NCBI GenBank assembly: GCA_011316305.1
Contig: SAUG01000100.1
Coordinates: 124,001 to 188,000, forward strand
Length of the DNA stretch: 64,000 nucleotides
From: Rusavskia elegans
Taxonomy: Eukaryota; Ascomycota; Lecanoromycetes; Teloschistales; Teloschistaceae
Reading direction: 5' to 3'
The notes below the pieces were generated by a model. The model was not told where the DNA came from, did no database searches, and was given only the letters and a program-made list of their open reading frames with translations. Positions 48,858-61,819 of the stretch are shown in pieces. Every line of letters begins with the position of its first letter. The stretch's first letter is position 1. Both the position numbers and the translations under genes were made by a program.

Positions 48858-50111
48858 ACTAGTAAATAATTAATATCATCGTCTTCTTTTTTTATATATT
48901 CCGTTTTGTTTTTTTATTTATATTCCGTATCTATATAGCGTATAGCCTATATAAAGGTCTATGGACTAATCTATCTGATTCGTTTTTCTATTATTAAACT
49001 TCTCGTTATATTTATCTATAAAAAAACCTTTACTATCATCTTTTTATTTCTATCGAAATTCTATTTTATATATTATTTTCTATTCTAATATATCTCTCTG
49101 AATTATTTTTTTTCTTTTTTACTATTTTTTTCTTTTTTTAATTTTATATTGTTTTGTTCGTTAAACTTTATATTTCTTATTATAGTTCTACCTTTTATCT
49201 ATATCTCTTTATCAAGTATTTTTAATATTACTTTTTATTATATTTCCAGTAAATTCCATAGCCGCTAATATAATAGCGATTCTTTTTTTTAGCTTTATAA
49301 TTTTATTAACGAATCGATTCGAAAACCACTTGTAAGTATTTGAAGTCGAAGTAAATCCGTCTAAATCTACTAAATCTTAAAAAATCTAAAATTTAATTTA
49401 AATTAATTTTCAAATCAAAGTTCTTTAAAGTTTACCTTCCGACGCTGGTATAAAATATTCGGATAGCTTATATCCAACGCTAGAATAACGCTAGCCCTTT
49501 CTAGACTAGGTTTATCGAACTAAACCGATTATTTTATTAGATTAAATCTTCGTTTCTAGAAGTCTATAGACCTAGACCTTTTGAATTATATTATATCTTT
49601 TGTTTTCGAAAATCGACTTTATAGTTATAAATACTTGTAGAATCGTTCGTAGGATTTACCGTTGTAAGTAAATCGTTAAATCGGTTTGGAAATTTACGAC
49701 TTTAATCGAATTTACCAGGTTGAAATATTTAAAATCGAAAAAGAAAATCGCTGATATAAATACGACGAATTAGTTTCGAATTATATACTTTATTACTAAT
49801 ATATAATAATAACTATTTAAAAATAAATGAAAATAGTAAATCTATATATATAATAGTAGATCGCTAGCTTTTACACGTATCGATTAAAGAAATTATTCGA
49901 GTTTCTTTAGATTTAGCGTTTCAATTAAAATTAGATATTTTATTCGATAGAACTAAAAGTTAAACGTCTAGTCGTAGCTAATATAAATAGAAAGAAATTA
50001 TACTAGTATATCGTTAATGATTATTAATTCTATTATACTAGCTAAATATTTTATATATTATCAGTAATCTATAAATATCTAATCGTCTATTTCAAAAAAA
50101 AATCTAATAGA
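48858..50111. other. AT-rich, no gene
   Basis: Degenerate. The stretch around 49,300-49,760 keeps more CpA/TpG than its surroundings (ctggta, cttgtaag), so it may be younger or non-repetitive, but no family is recognised. Confidence 0.35.
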
Positions 50112-50119
50112 CGTATAAT

Positions 50120-50452
50120 TAAACTGGTCGTCGGATCGGATTTCGAACTCGAGTTTCGGATTTTAAATCGTAATCCGACTCGACCCGCCAAGACTACCAA
50201 GCCCTAGTATAAAAGTATAAAGCTAATATAGCTTTTATACGAATTTACCAATAGAAATTTAATTAATTAACCATACTAGCTACAAAGATTCTAATTCGAG
50301 AAAAGATATTATCAAGATATATTACTATTATTAAAAATATATTATATTAAATATATTTTATAGTCGGATCGAATTAGAATCGGATCCGAATCGAGTTATT
50401 AAAATCGGATCGAATACCCGACACGGAAATTCGATCCGAATCGGCCAATCTA
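50120..50452 (-). mobile_element. Non-autonomous hAT-like element (333 bp)
   Basis: Ends taaactggtcgtcgg (50,120) and ..cggccaatcta (50,452) are inverted TAGACTGGCCG-type termini. The flanking 8 bases are identical: cgtataat at 50,112-50,119 and 50,453-50,460. The subterminal GC-rich words match the hAT family at 21-24 kb. Orientation follows the end type at 50,120. Confidence 0.85.
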
Positions 50453-50460
50453 CGTATAAT

Positions 50461-52327
50461 AATAGTTCAAATAGAATTTATAGTACTAGAACGTAAATTA
50501 GATTTTAGAATATAAAAAATATCAAAAATAACGATAGTTATACTATAGCCGTCGATAAAATATTATATTTACATTTAAAGATAATATATTATATATATAT
50601 TAATTTAGAATATTATTAATAAAAATCTATTATATAGTGAAAATGCGCATTTATTTTTATTCAACTAGAATTTACTATAATTTCCATTGTTTTCCAACAA
50701 TTCTACTAACTATTAATCGAACGTTAGATTTTCTATATCGTAAGATTTAGTATTTAAAATAAACAGTTTCCTAAAATAATAAAAAGATAGAAGTTTTATA
50801 CCGTTGAACTTTTAATATAAATAAACGTTATATTATTTATTTTAGTTTCTATTTTAATATAAAGGTTGATTACTACTATATTAGAAATCTTATAAATTAA
50901 ATAATATAGTAGATATATCAAAATCTAGATTTATAGAATAGTAGAGTGAATATAAATAAAGATAATAATCGAATATAATATTGACGGTACTTCGTTCTAC
51001 TATTTAAATTATTATTATAAAAATCCAAGCTGCTTTTCTATAATTATAAGAAAGTGAAGTATTTATATATATAAATATCTCCACGCTAGACCAATATTTA
51101 CTTCTATATCCGCTTTTACGATTAGCGACCGAAGTAGTTAGTATCCGAATTCGTATATGATTATATAATCTAGATATATATTCTATAATTCTTAAATCCG
51201 TTTATATAATTTAATTTTTTAACTACTATATTCTTTCTTTTCTAAATAAAATATAGAAGGAAGTAAATATTTTCTAAAGCTAAACAATAATAGATAAAGT
51301 AAATCGAAAAGTAAAAGTATACTTTCGTACGATTTATATATAAGTAAATAAGATTACTAGTAGAAACTCGCTATTAACTACTGTTATCTCGAACTTTTTA
51401 ATTTTCGAAACTTTTTCCTTTAATAATATTATCGATTATCGACTCTAATAAACGTAATAATAACTATTATAGTATATCGTATCTAGCCTAGCGATAGTTA
51501 GAATTACTATAAAGGCTTTATATAATAATTAATAGAAAACTAATAAAACAGTAATTAATATTTATAGAAGCTGATACTATCTTTATATAATACTAGAAAC
51601 TATAAGTTCGATATATTTAATAGAGGTATCGTTTATATTAGTAGTTCTATTTATATATTTTAGAAAGTATTTTCTTTTCTAATAGTTTTCGGTATTAGAA
51701 AATTAAAATTTATATAAAATATTTCAGCGAATTTAGTCGATTTATCTAGATTATATATTTTCAAATTCTTGATACTATTTTTATATAAATAAATCGTTTT
51801 TTAAATATATACGATTTATTTCCTTTCGGGCGATTAACTTTATTTTAACTATATAGAATTTAAGTAAATAAACTTTTTAGCTTTTATATTAATAATATTA
51901 CCCGTCTATTTATATATTATATTAATATACGATAGAAGTCCGGAGATATATATAGTAACTATTTATAGAAATACTATTAAAGAAAGTATCCGTATTTATC
52001 TTTATATAGATTATTATCTATAGTCGATATAAAGCTTCTATTATAGGTTTAGATCCCGTAGTCTTCTAGATAATAAACAGATATAAGAGCTAGAAGTCGT
52101 ATAGGCGATAATATCCTACTATTTTCTTCTATTCTACTATAGCTATATCGATTATTATCGAAGCGAATTATAGACTATAACGCTATCTAGCCCGATTTTC
52201 TATAGAATAATAAAGGCTTTAATCTTCTGATTTAAATTTTCTAGACTACTATTAATAACTTTAATAAACTTGGATATAAAGATAAACTTTCTATAATCTA
52301 AACCGAAATTTCGTTAACGAATATAAT
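50461..52327. other. AT-rich, no recognised gene
   Basis: About 1.9 kb of degenerate sequence, possibly an old transposon body. I could not match it to any element in the window. Confidence 0.35.
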
Positions 52328-52343
52328 TAAAAGAAAAAAGGCT

Positions 52344-53374
52344 CCCCTTGTAGGGCCCCTGTCCGGGGTTATAATTGAGTTATTATATATATACGTTTCA
52401 TCACCGTAGTTTTTATACGGTAACAACAGTTATTACTTATATAGCAAAGAATTTTCGCAGTTAAAAGAAGCAGTTAACTAAGGTTTACAGCGCAGTTAAT
52501 CGTTTTTATTCTATTATATCCTCTATTTAATTACTATTCCTCCCCTATCCAGAATTCCCTTATATTAATTCGAAATACGTACGATTATAAGCTACTAATA
52601 TAGCCTCCAGGACTATCTACTAGGCGGTAATACTATTCTTTATCCTTATTACTTCGTCCTTATCTACGGTCGTACCTAAATCTAGACGGCCTACTAACCT
52701 ATCTAGATACTCGACGACTGCCAGCTTAACTGCTAGCTTAGATTCCTGCTCGAATTCTAGTAGGATAAAGGCTCCTGCTAGAAGTCTAATATAGTCGCTA
52801 AAACTATATAGCTCCGGTAGATTCGGAATATAAGGCTTTAGCGTCGTATTTAGGACTACCGGATCCTAGGATTCGAAGTCCGTTATAGTAGGCGGACTGG
52901 CGAGGATTCGGTCGATGTAATCGAGTAGCTCGAATTCGGCGGTTTTAAGTTCTATTTCTTTAAATTAGAAAGATATAATCGTGGTTATAGGTCTAGTATT
53001 AGTAGAGGTTCTATATATATTAGCCTGTAGCCTAAACTATTACGGAAGATATATACGTTAGATACGATAGTATAAATTAAATTAGTCCGTAGTAGTTACA
53101 GGTACTAGTAAAAGAAGACGAAGAAGAAGCGACTATAAGGTATATATATATACGAAAATTCTGCTATATTATATTTTAAGTAAACTATAGAAATTTATAC
53201 TACGAACGTATTATAGAGTAGATTAGAGTTAATTTTATATAGTTCTTTAGTTTAAATTAATTAGACTGGAATACTAGTTCTTATACCGTATATCTAACGC
53301 TAGCGTACTAATACTAAAGTAAATTACTTACGGAACCGACGGTTGACCGGGTACTAAAAAAATAAATAAAATAA
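52344..53374 (+). mobile_element. Unclassified retroposon, family R, copy d (best preserved)
   Basis: 1,031 bases flanked by a 16-bp TSD taaaagaaaaaaggct (52,328-52,343 and 53,375-53,390). The 5' end ccccttgtagggcccctgtc, followed by cgggg, can fold as two adjacent GC hairpins (CCC..GGG and CCCC..GGGG). The 3' end is an A-rich tail (actaaaaaaataaataaaat). This is the hallmark of target-primed reverse transcription. On the minus strand, about 52,930-52,560, a frame is open over about 105 codons (DPVVLNTTLKPYIPNLPELY, FSDYIRLLAGAFILLEFEQE, VVEYLDRLVGRLDLGTTVDK), broken by TAG where Trp is plausible. There is no tRNA-like head. The protein and the family are not recognised. Confidence 0.8.
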
Positions 53375-53390
53375 TAAAAGAAAAAAGGCT

Positions 53391-54825
53391 AGTAGTTATC
53401 TATTAATTAGATTTCTATTATATATATTAAAGGCTAAAAACTCGTTTATCTAAATTTTTATATCGGATATTAATTATATATAATTAGGATATTAGTTCGG
53501 CTTTATACTTTTTTAAAAATTTTATTTTCTTTTCTCTATATCTTCGGATTGAAAAAGTATACTACTTTTACCGGCTATTTCTATTAATATCTATACGATT
53601 TACTATAAAGATTAATATATATATATTTTTAAAAAATAGTATATAGTAATTTAATATTAAATAGATCGATTCTAAAGCGAAAAGAAACGCGAACGCGAAA
53701 ATCTTAATTTTACTAATAAAAATTACTTTAGTTTTTAACGGGAATTTTAACTTCGTCGAAAGTAGTAGATATATTAAAATTAAAAAGCGGTAGATAGTTA
53801 TTTAAAATTCGGCGTAATATTATTTAAGATACGATAGTTATATTATAAAAGACGGTTCTATTATATTTTAGCTTTATATTAAATTATAGAAAGTTTCAAT
53901 TTATTAAATTATTAATTTAAATTCTTCCAGTCAATAAATGATATATCGTATATATTTTAGGAGAAAATATTTTATCTAAAGTTAATATTAAATTTTTATT
54001 AAATATAAATCTATAAACTAGTAAAAAGTTCAGCTTTTAATATAATTTTATATTTAATTATATCTTTATATTTCTTTTATTTTATTAAATAATAATAAAA
54101 ATAACTTTATTTTAAAATAAATTAAAGGTAAAGATATTATATCGAAATTATATCGAAAATAGAAAAAAAGTATATTTTAATATATACGAATATATAAAAT
54201 AATAAATAAAACCGAAAATTTAATTCATTTTTTTCTTTTCTAAAAGTTTATATTTTATTATCGCCTTTTTTACGGAGATTATTTTAAAATATAAATCTAA
54301 ACTTAGATAAACAATTATTATCTACACTTTCTACTAGTTTTAGCTTGCGAAATCTTCTTCGTTTACACTTTCTATCTAGCGGAAACTGTTCTATAATAAT
54401 ATTTCCTAACCTTTTACGTCTATAAAGTTTTTTCTATCTAATAGTAATATCTTCTTCTATATAGTATTTTTTTACGAGTCCGTCGCTATTTAGGTCCGAT
54501 ATAATCTACTCGTTCGTACCTCGCTTCGTAGATTAATATCGGGCCTAAATAGTTTCCGGACTCGTTTTAAAATCCGATTTTCGAAGCTATTTTTATATTA
54601 AAATAGAAATTTCTATAAATAGTATAATAATATTAGAATATAACTTTTTAATTTAATTAAAACCAAAATATTCTACTAGTAAAACTAATTAATTAAATTT
54701 TTAAAACGAATTTTTTAATAACTATTAATAAAAATAATACTATTTATTATAATATCTATAAATTTTAATTTGATTCTTTGATTAGTTCGAATTTTAATAT
54801 ATAGCGTTAGATATATATTATATAT
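53391..54825. other. AT-rich, no gene
   Basis: Degenerate. At 54,470-54,560 a short inverted motif (acgagtccg..ggtccgatat / atcgggcc..cggactcgt) forms a roughly 80-base imperfect palindrome of unknown meaning. Confidence 0.4.
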
Positions 54826-54830
54826 ATATA

Positions 54831-55240
54831 TATTACGTCCACGATTCCATAGAAGTTCCTTGAAAAGATTAGTTAGATAAGCGAACCTAATTATCTATAG
54901 CCGCCTATAGCCGCTATAGCCGCCCCTTCTAATAGAACTTTTAGTAAACGGCTACCTATCGGCCTTTATAGCTATTTTTACTATATATATCGTTTATTAT
55001 TTCTATAGATAGTTTCTTTTATTAGTCGTAAATATAATTATTAAATATATTTCTACTATTCTCTTTTTAATTACCTTATAATAAAGATACCTTATAATAT
55101 TATAACCGTATCTCTATAGCTATATAGAATTAGTTATAATAATCTATACTAGGATTCCTTTACTATTTAGTAGCTCGGACTACGTCTACGGCTATAGCTA
55201 GGCTTAAGCGTAATACCTTTTAATATATAAGGATATTATA
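54831..55240 (+). repeat. 5' LTR of G1 (54-kb copy)
   Basis: 410 bases, starts tattacgtcc, ends ggatattata. Confidence 0.9.
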
Positions 55241-57764
55241 TTTTAATAATTTACTATATTAGTTTTATTATCCCGACCTATAAATCGAAGTAATACTATT
55301 AAAACAGTAATACTAAACGTTTATAAAAGAAATAAAGGATCTTTAAAGCTATAGGTTATTTAGATTAATATTTACTTTATATTATATATAAACTAGTTTC
55401 TAAATAAAGTAGTTAAGGTTCTATTTATAATATTATATCTAGAAAGGGCTATCTTTAATTAGGTATAGCCCCGAATAGAAGATTACCTCGATAACCCGGA
55501 AAGATAGAAAAAAGATAAAATATTATAGATTTTCTATACCTTTAGTAATTTTATTATAGCTATAAAAAAAGCCTTCGGAAATAATAATAAGAATAGAGTA
55601 ATAGGTAGAAAACTAATAGTTCTAAAATAGTAGAAATCGGTAGCTATTTATACTATTTAGTTTAGAACGTTAGTTTATAAAATAGACTAGGAAGACTTAG
55701 TTTTAAAAGTCTACTTCTATAAAGGAATCTAGATAAAAGTTAAAAAAGCTATAATAATAAATAAAGAACTAGATTTATTAATAGATTTTATCGAGTTTAT
55801 AATAAGGATCGATACTAGATAGTATAAAATATACTTAGATAAATAGGCGTTTAGTAAGATAGGATCTATTAAAAAAAGTCTAAAAGAGATCCGATAGAAT
55901 TCGATATTACCGAAATTAAAAGATTGAAAACTAAAGCTTATTACTTATATAAAAAAACGGAATACTTTAAAAGGAATTATTTAATTAAAAAAATAACTAA
56001 AATAACCGAATATTTTTTTAAAATAATAGAAGAATTATTTAATAAATATATAGTAAAGAGCTGGTTAGTCTACTATAACGATATTTACCCTATCTACCTA
56101 TTAAATAAAGAGGAGATAGGATATTACTCTAAAAAACTAAAAAAAATATAAAAATTAAAATTAATAATCGATTTTAAACTATATAAAACTAAAAAACCCT
56201 TTATAATAGCGCTTAAAATTAAAATCGGAGGTAAATAAATAATAGCTCTTATAAATAAAGAGGAAGATAATAAAGTTATAAAGGGATTCTATAATAAAAT
56301 TAAAGGATATTTCTATAGATAAATAATAAATAATAATAGAATCCTCGATATCGAAATTAAAATAAAATATAGATTAATTAGAATAATAAATTTTATTATA
56401 ATTAAAAGTTAGAAAAGTTATATTATCTTAAGAAATAAATAGAAAGAATCAGTTTTAGAAAGACTAATAGAAATAAATACCGTCGGTAAGAAATTAGAAC
56501 TATAAATAATATATCTCCTAGCCTATAAAAACCTTTTATATAAAGAAATAGACGAAGTTTTAATAATAAACTATAAAGATATTAAAGACTTAGATTAAAA
56601 ATTTAAAGAAGGCGGAAAAATTTAGGAAATAAAGATTTAGAAAAAATACTATTACCTTTTTTAATAATTTATTTAAAAATATAATAAAAATATAGAAATA
56701 ATCTAATAGCTTTAAATAAACTATATTAAAAAGATATATTAGAATATAGTTAAAACTATAGATAAAATCGAATACTATAAACTAAATTAAATAGACTAGA
56801 ATAAAGAAATACCGGACCTAGTACTTAGTATTTAATTTAGAAATAAAAAATTCGATTAGTATCCGTTTTTATTATTATAGGATAAAATAATAGCTAAAGA
56901 ATAAAATTTAGTAAAACTATTAAAAAAACCGGAAATAATTTATAATATAGATATATAACCCGAAATATATAAAAATAGTAGCGAAAAAGCTTTTTACTAG
57001 ATTTTCTTTAGAATCCTATATTTTCTATAGATTAAGAAAAGTTAAAATCTCTTAAAAATTAATTTAAATTATCTAAAATAAAATTAGATATCGATTTAAT
57101 AGATACCTTTTATATAACTAGTATAAAATTAATAGAAGAGTAGAACGTAACCGGATTATTAAATTTATTAAACCGAGAAAGTATATATTACTCCTAAATA
57201 ATAAAATTACTTTTATATTTATTTAAAGCGCGATAATAGATAATAAAATACTTTTATTTATTAAAAAGTCGGCGGAAATCTAATTCCTAGGCTAAACGTT
57301 TATTACGAATTTCCTTTTTAAAATTAAAAAAAAACTTAATACGATAGCGAGTTTCGGAATATTTATTAAAAATACCCGCGATATTAGAACGAAATTTATT
57401 CTTTTTATTTTTAAAACGTTTCCCTATAAAAATTAGTAGAAATAAAGAAATAAAGGAAATAATATATAGGTAATAATAGATATTAGAAGATTATATAATT
57501 TCTAAACCTGAATATATTTATTATAAATATTACTACTAACCTCGATTTTATATTCTTTTAAAGGATTATAGGTATATAGAAAATAAAGAAGAAGTAGTAT
57601 AAAATCTTTTAACTAGATATAATAAATAGATTTCAGTCGATTTCCTTTTTAAAAACGTATAATAAAGATATTAATAAAAGAAAGAAAAAGAAAAAAGAAA
57701 AAGACTCCTTTTATATCCCGCAGACAGTTTTTATATTAAGTAAAAAGCGATATAGGGGGGGCTA

Positions 57765-58173
57765 TATTATATCTATAACTCTATAGAAGTTCTTTAGAAA
57801 AATTAGTTAGGTAAATAAGCCTAATTATCTATAGCCGCCTATAGCCGCTATAGCCGCCTTTTCTAATAGGACTTTTAGTAAATAGCTATCTATCGGCTTT
57901 TACGGCTACTTTTACTATATATATCGTTTATTATTTCTATAGATAGTTCCTTTTATTAGTTATTAATATAATTTTAAATATATTTCTATTATTCTCTTTT
58001 TAATTATTTTAAAATAAAGATACTTCGTAATATTATAACCGTATCTCTACGGCTATATAGGATTAGTTACGATAATCTATACTAGGATTCCTTTACTATT
58101 TAGTAGCTCGGACTATATCTACGGCTATAGCTAGACTCGAGCGTAACGCCCTCTAATATACAAGGACGTTATA
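57765..58173 (+). repeat. 3' LTR of G1 (54-kb copy)
   Basis: 409 bases, starts tattatatctataact (RIP-shifted family start), ends gacgttata. Confidence 0.88.
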
Positions 58174-58177
58174 ATAT

Positions 58178-58700
58178 AGTAGAAAGTTGGAGGTATTGGA
58201 TTTAGATAAAGCTTGGCGCCGGCCTAGTAGGGCTGGTAGGGCTGGTAGAGCTATCAGGAATATTACTAATAATCTCCTTTTAAATATCTAATTACTTAAC
58301 GTCTATTAGCCAGAATTTAAATATTTTTATATCGTTCGAAAACTCTAAATAAACTTTTTAATTTACACGACTTTTAATCTATAACGTCAGCTGCGTATTA
58401 CGTATATATAGTAGAAAGTTAGCGCTGGATTTAGATAAAGCTTAGCGCCGGCCTCGTAGGGCTGGCAGAAATAGTACCAATAACTCTATTTTAAATATCT
58501 AATTATTTAACGTCTATTAGTTAGAATTTAATTATTTTTATATCGTTCGAAAACTCTAAATAAACTCTTTAATTCGTATAAATTTTAATCTATAGCGTCA
58601 GTTTCGTATTACGTATATATAGTAGGAGGTTGTAAGTATTGGATTTAGATAAAGCTTGGCGCCGACCCAGTAGAGCTGGTAGGGCTGCCAGTATCTATAC
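58178..58700. repeat. Tandem repeat, about 2.3 units of 211-232 bases
   Basis: Units begin agtagaaagttgg (58,178), agtagaaagttag (58,410) and agtaggaggttg (58,621), each followed by ggatttagataaagctt(g/a)gcgcc. Unit 1 also contains a short internal repeat of gctggtag(g/a). It keeps more G+C than its surroundings. Family unknown. Confidence 0.8.
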
Positions 58701-59499
58701 GGTCGTAAAAGGTAAAAGTACTTTATACGCGTGATTTCTTAACGCCTATTAGTTAAATAAATATATAACTTGGATATATTTATAGAATTTATTAAACTTT
58801 TTTAATAGAATCAATTTACAGCTAATTATATTCGTTAGCGTAAAAGTTATTCTATATAGAAAAAATCACCACTAAAAAATTTAGTTTTAATATTCGGTTA
58901 CGTTATTGCAGTTCTGATAAAACGGATAGTTATCAGTGATTCGAATTCCAGTATATATATTAATATAATTTCTATTAATTAGATATTAATTAGCCGACTT
59001 ACTTAGAGGTTTAAAGAAATAAATATTTAATATTTTAGTCTAAAAAGTCTTATATAGATTATATTATCTAATTTAAAACTTTTAAAATTATTTAATTCTA
59101 ACTAAAACTCTATTTCTTTTAATAAAAATATTATTTTTTACCTTCGAATTCTATATCTTTTTATTAGCTTTTATTTATACTATTATATTTTCGAATACTA
59201 TCGTTCGATTATACGAAAGAAACGATATAAAACCGATTCTTTTATTATATCTTTCCGGAAAAGGGCTAGAAATATTAATCAGTATTATCGGATTAATATT
59301 ATAAAAAAAAATAGAAAGATAGAAATCTAGTAGTTATATATATACGAATACGTATAATATATTGAATCCAGTCTAAAAAAAGATTTTAGATTTTTTTTAA
59401 TTATCCGATATAGTATTTAGTAAATATTTTCCCGAAAATTCCGTTAAACTTTTAAATAGCGCTATATATTTATAGATAATAAGATATTATATCTCGATT
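58701..59499. other. AT-rich, no gene
   Basis: Nothing recognised; may include the 3' end of the gypsy remnant to the right. Confidence 0.35.
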
Positions 59500-61800
59500 T
59501 TTAATTTCTAATAGGCGGTATATTTTATCTATAGCTAGAGTTTTAAGATTTATATTTTAATTAGTAATAATTTCTTTCGGAAAACTATAATTATAGTAGA
59601 TCCGATAGATAATAAATTCGGCTAGTATTTCTACTATTAAATTTAGATATATTTAAGCTATAGACTATCTGGTAACGTAGTTAATTTTAGTTATAATCTA
59701 TTTATTACCCTATTCGATTCTAGTAAAAAACCGATAAAATCGAATCGCTATCGTTTAAAAGGATTTAATCTATCTTTCTAGATATTTAAAAGATATATTA
59801 TATCCTGTTAAATATTATAAAAGATAGTGATAAATAAATATTCGGGATAGTATTTTAAATATAATATTTAATATCTTTTTTTATCTCGGGCTACTATTAC
59901 TTTATATAAATAATATCTATATTTATTTTATATAAATAGTAACAATATTATATATAGATATAGTATAGAATATTTATATAAATCTATATTAAAATATAGA
60001 GTATCTAATTATTTTAAAACGAATCTCGATACTATATTATATTATTTTTAATTCGGAAATAGTATTTATATTTTTTTAAAATAACTTTTATTTCCGGATT
60101 ATTAGACAGAGTTCTAGATTCTATATAAATTCTAATGCTTTCGTTAAATAAAATTATATAATTGTCGATTTCGCTAGTAAATAACTAGAAGTGGCTTTTT
60201 TAGTTTAGAATATCTACTACCGTTATTTTACTATCAGATTTATATTTAATATCGAGTTTATATTTTCTAAATTCTGCGAATTTAGAAACGAGTTTTCTAG
60301 AAGATTTAGTAATAGTTATAAAATTTTATAAATCTATATAATCCGTTCTTATAACTATAGTTATATCGTTTTTAATATAGTAGCGCTATCGCCGTAGAAA
60401 CTTTTTAATAGTAAAAAGTTTTAATTAATAGATAGCGTAATTACGTTCTATAAATATTAATATTATATTTTCGAAAGTAATAGGTTATTTAATACTATCG
60501 GTATTAATCTAATAGAAAATAGAATTCTATTTAAAATCGGAAATATCCGTTACGATAATAAAAGATAGAGTTATACTAGGCTAAATAAATACTTTATTAT
60601 TTATTATAACGTTTCTAATTAATTCGTATATATTTCGAGCTAAGAAATTTATTCGAATTAGTTTATACTTTTTACTTTCTAAATCCTAGATTAGTTTATA
60701 GAAAAATCTATAGATTAATACAAAATTTTCTATAAATCTTCGATAGTAGATATATAATTCTAAAAAGAACTATATATTATATACCGTTTATAGCGGCGGC
60801 AAATTTCTAATAGCTTTTACCTTTATTATATCTATACGGACTTTTCTATTACTAACGATATATCGATAGAATTTAATATACTTCTAGAAAAATAGATACT
60901 TCGAAAATTTCGCGAATAGTTAGTTTTTTTTAAATATTTCTATAATAGCTTGAAAATAATATATATATTCCTCTTCGATCTTTAAATAGATTAAAATATT
61001 ATCGAAGTAAACTACTATAAAATCGTCGAGAAATAGCCTAAATATATTATTTATTATAGTTTAAAATATTATAGGTACGTTCGTTAAATTGAGTAGTATA
61101 ACTAAGAGTTTATATTTACTAGTTTTAATATTAAAAGCCGTTTTTATATAATCTTTTTTAATAACGTTAATCTACTAGTAACCGTTTATTAGATTAATTT
61201 TACTAAAGTATACCGCTATTCCGATAGTATTTAGATAATTTCAAATTTTATATAACGGATATCTATTCTTTATAGTTATACTATTAAAGTCCCGATAGTT
61301 AATATATATATATACCAGCTACTATTTCTTTTTTAGTAAAAAGAACAGACGCGCTTTAAAAAAATTAATTTAGTCGAATTAATCTTTATTTAGTAAAATA
61401 TTTAATTGAATATTTCTACTTTTTAATCTATTTAGAAAATAAACTATAATAAACTCTATTAATAGATAAAATTTCGCCGGTTTTAATTATATAATCTAAT
61501 AGCCTCTCCGGTAGTAGTTTTATCGAAAGGTTATTTTAGAAATAATCTAAAAGTTTCGGACCGAGAATTCTATCGCGATTAATATAATCTATTATTTTCT
61601 AGACCGGGTTAAATTATTCTGGAAAGTTAGATTCGTTTTATACGATATATAGATAGGTCTATACGCCTTTTCTAATAAATTATTCGAATTTTTTAAAATT
61701 AATTTCGGAAAATACGGTTAATATATTTTTAAAAATTTATAAATAAAATATATTCGAGAGATTATATAACCGATATATAATTCTATCCTTTCAGATTTAA
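59500..61800 (-). mobile_element. Third Ty3/gypsy pol remnant, RIP-degraded
   Basis: Minus-strand conceptual translation gives a clear gypsy RT between about 61,330 and 60,970: INYRDFNSITIKNRYPLYKI, YFSKINLINGY, FLDDFIVVYFDNILIYLKIE (the YxDD box with the second D as N). An RNase H start (IIVTDISDF) follows near 60,560. No LTRs or TSD were found. The sequence differs from G1 and G2. It abuts the hAT element that starts at 61,820. Confidence 0.75.
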
Positions 61801-61819
61801 ATTTCTAAAATATTATAGT

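Larger units (their letters stand above)
54831..58173 (+). mobile_element. Ty3/gypsy family G1, copy retaining gag/protease but not RT core or integrase
   Basis: LTRs 54,831-55,240 and 57,765-58,173 with 5-bp TSD atata (54,826-54,830 and 58,174-58,178). The 2.5-kb interior has a gag-like region with a zinc knuckle at 55,939-55,980, spaced CX2CX4HX4C but with all four ligands reading Tyr. A protease-like IALIN segment lies near 56,226-56,262 (the family DSG start changed). An approach to RT lies near 57,420-57,520 (FPYKN..NKG..DIRRLYN). YxDD, RNase H, integrase and chromodomain are absent. The LTR family is the same as that of the 38-kb copy. Confidence 0.85.

Noticed and set aside
55924..56151. 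Live gag gene
   Set aside because: A short surviving frame inside a RIP-damaged gypsy element; all zinc ligands are lost and stops flank it.
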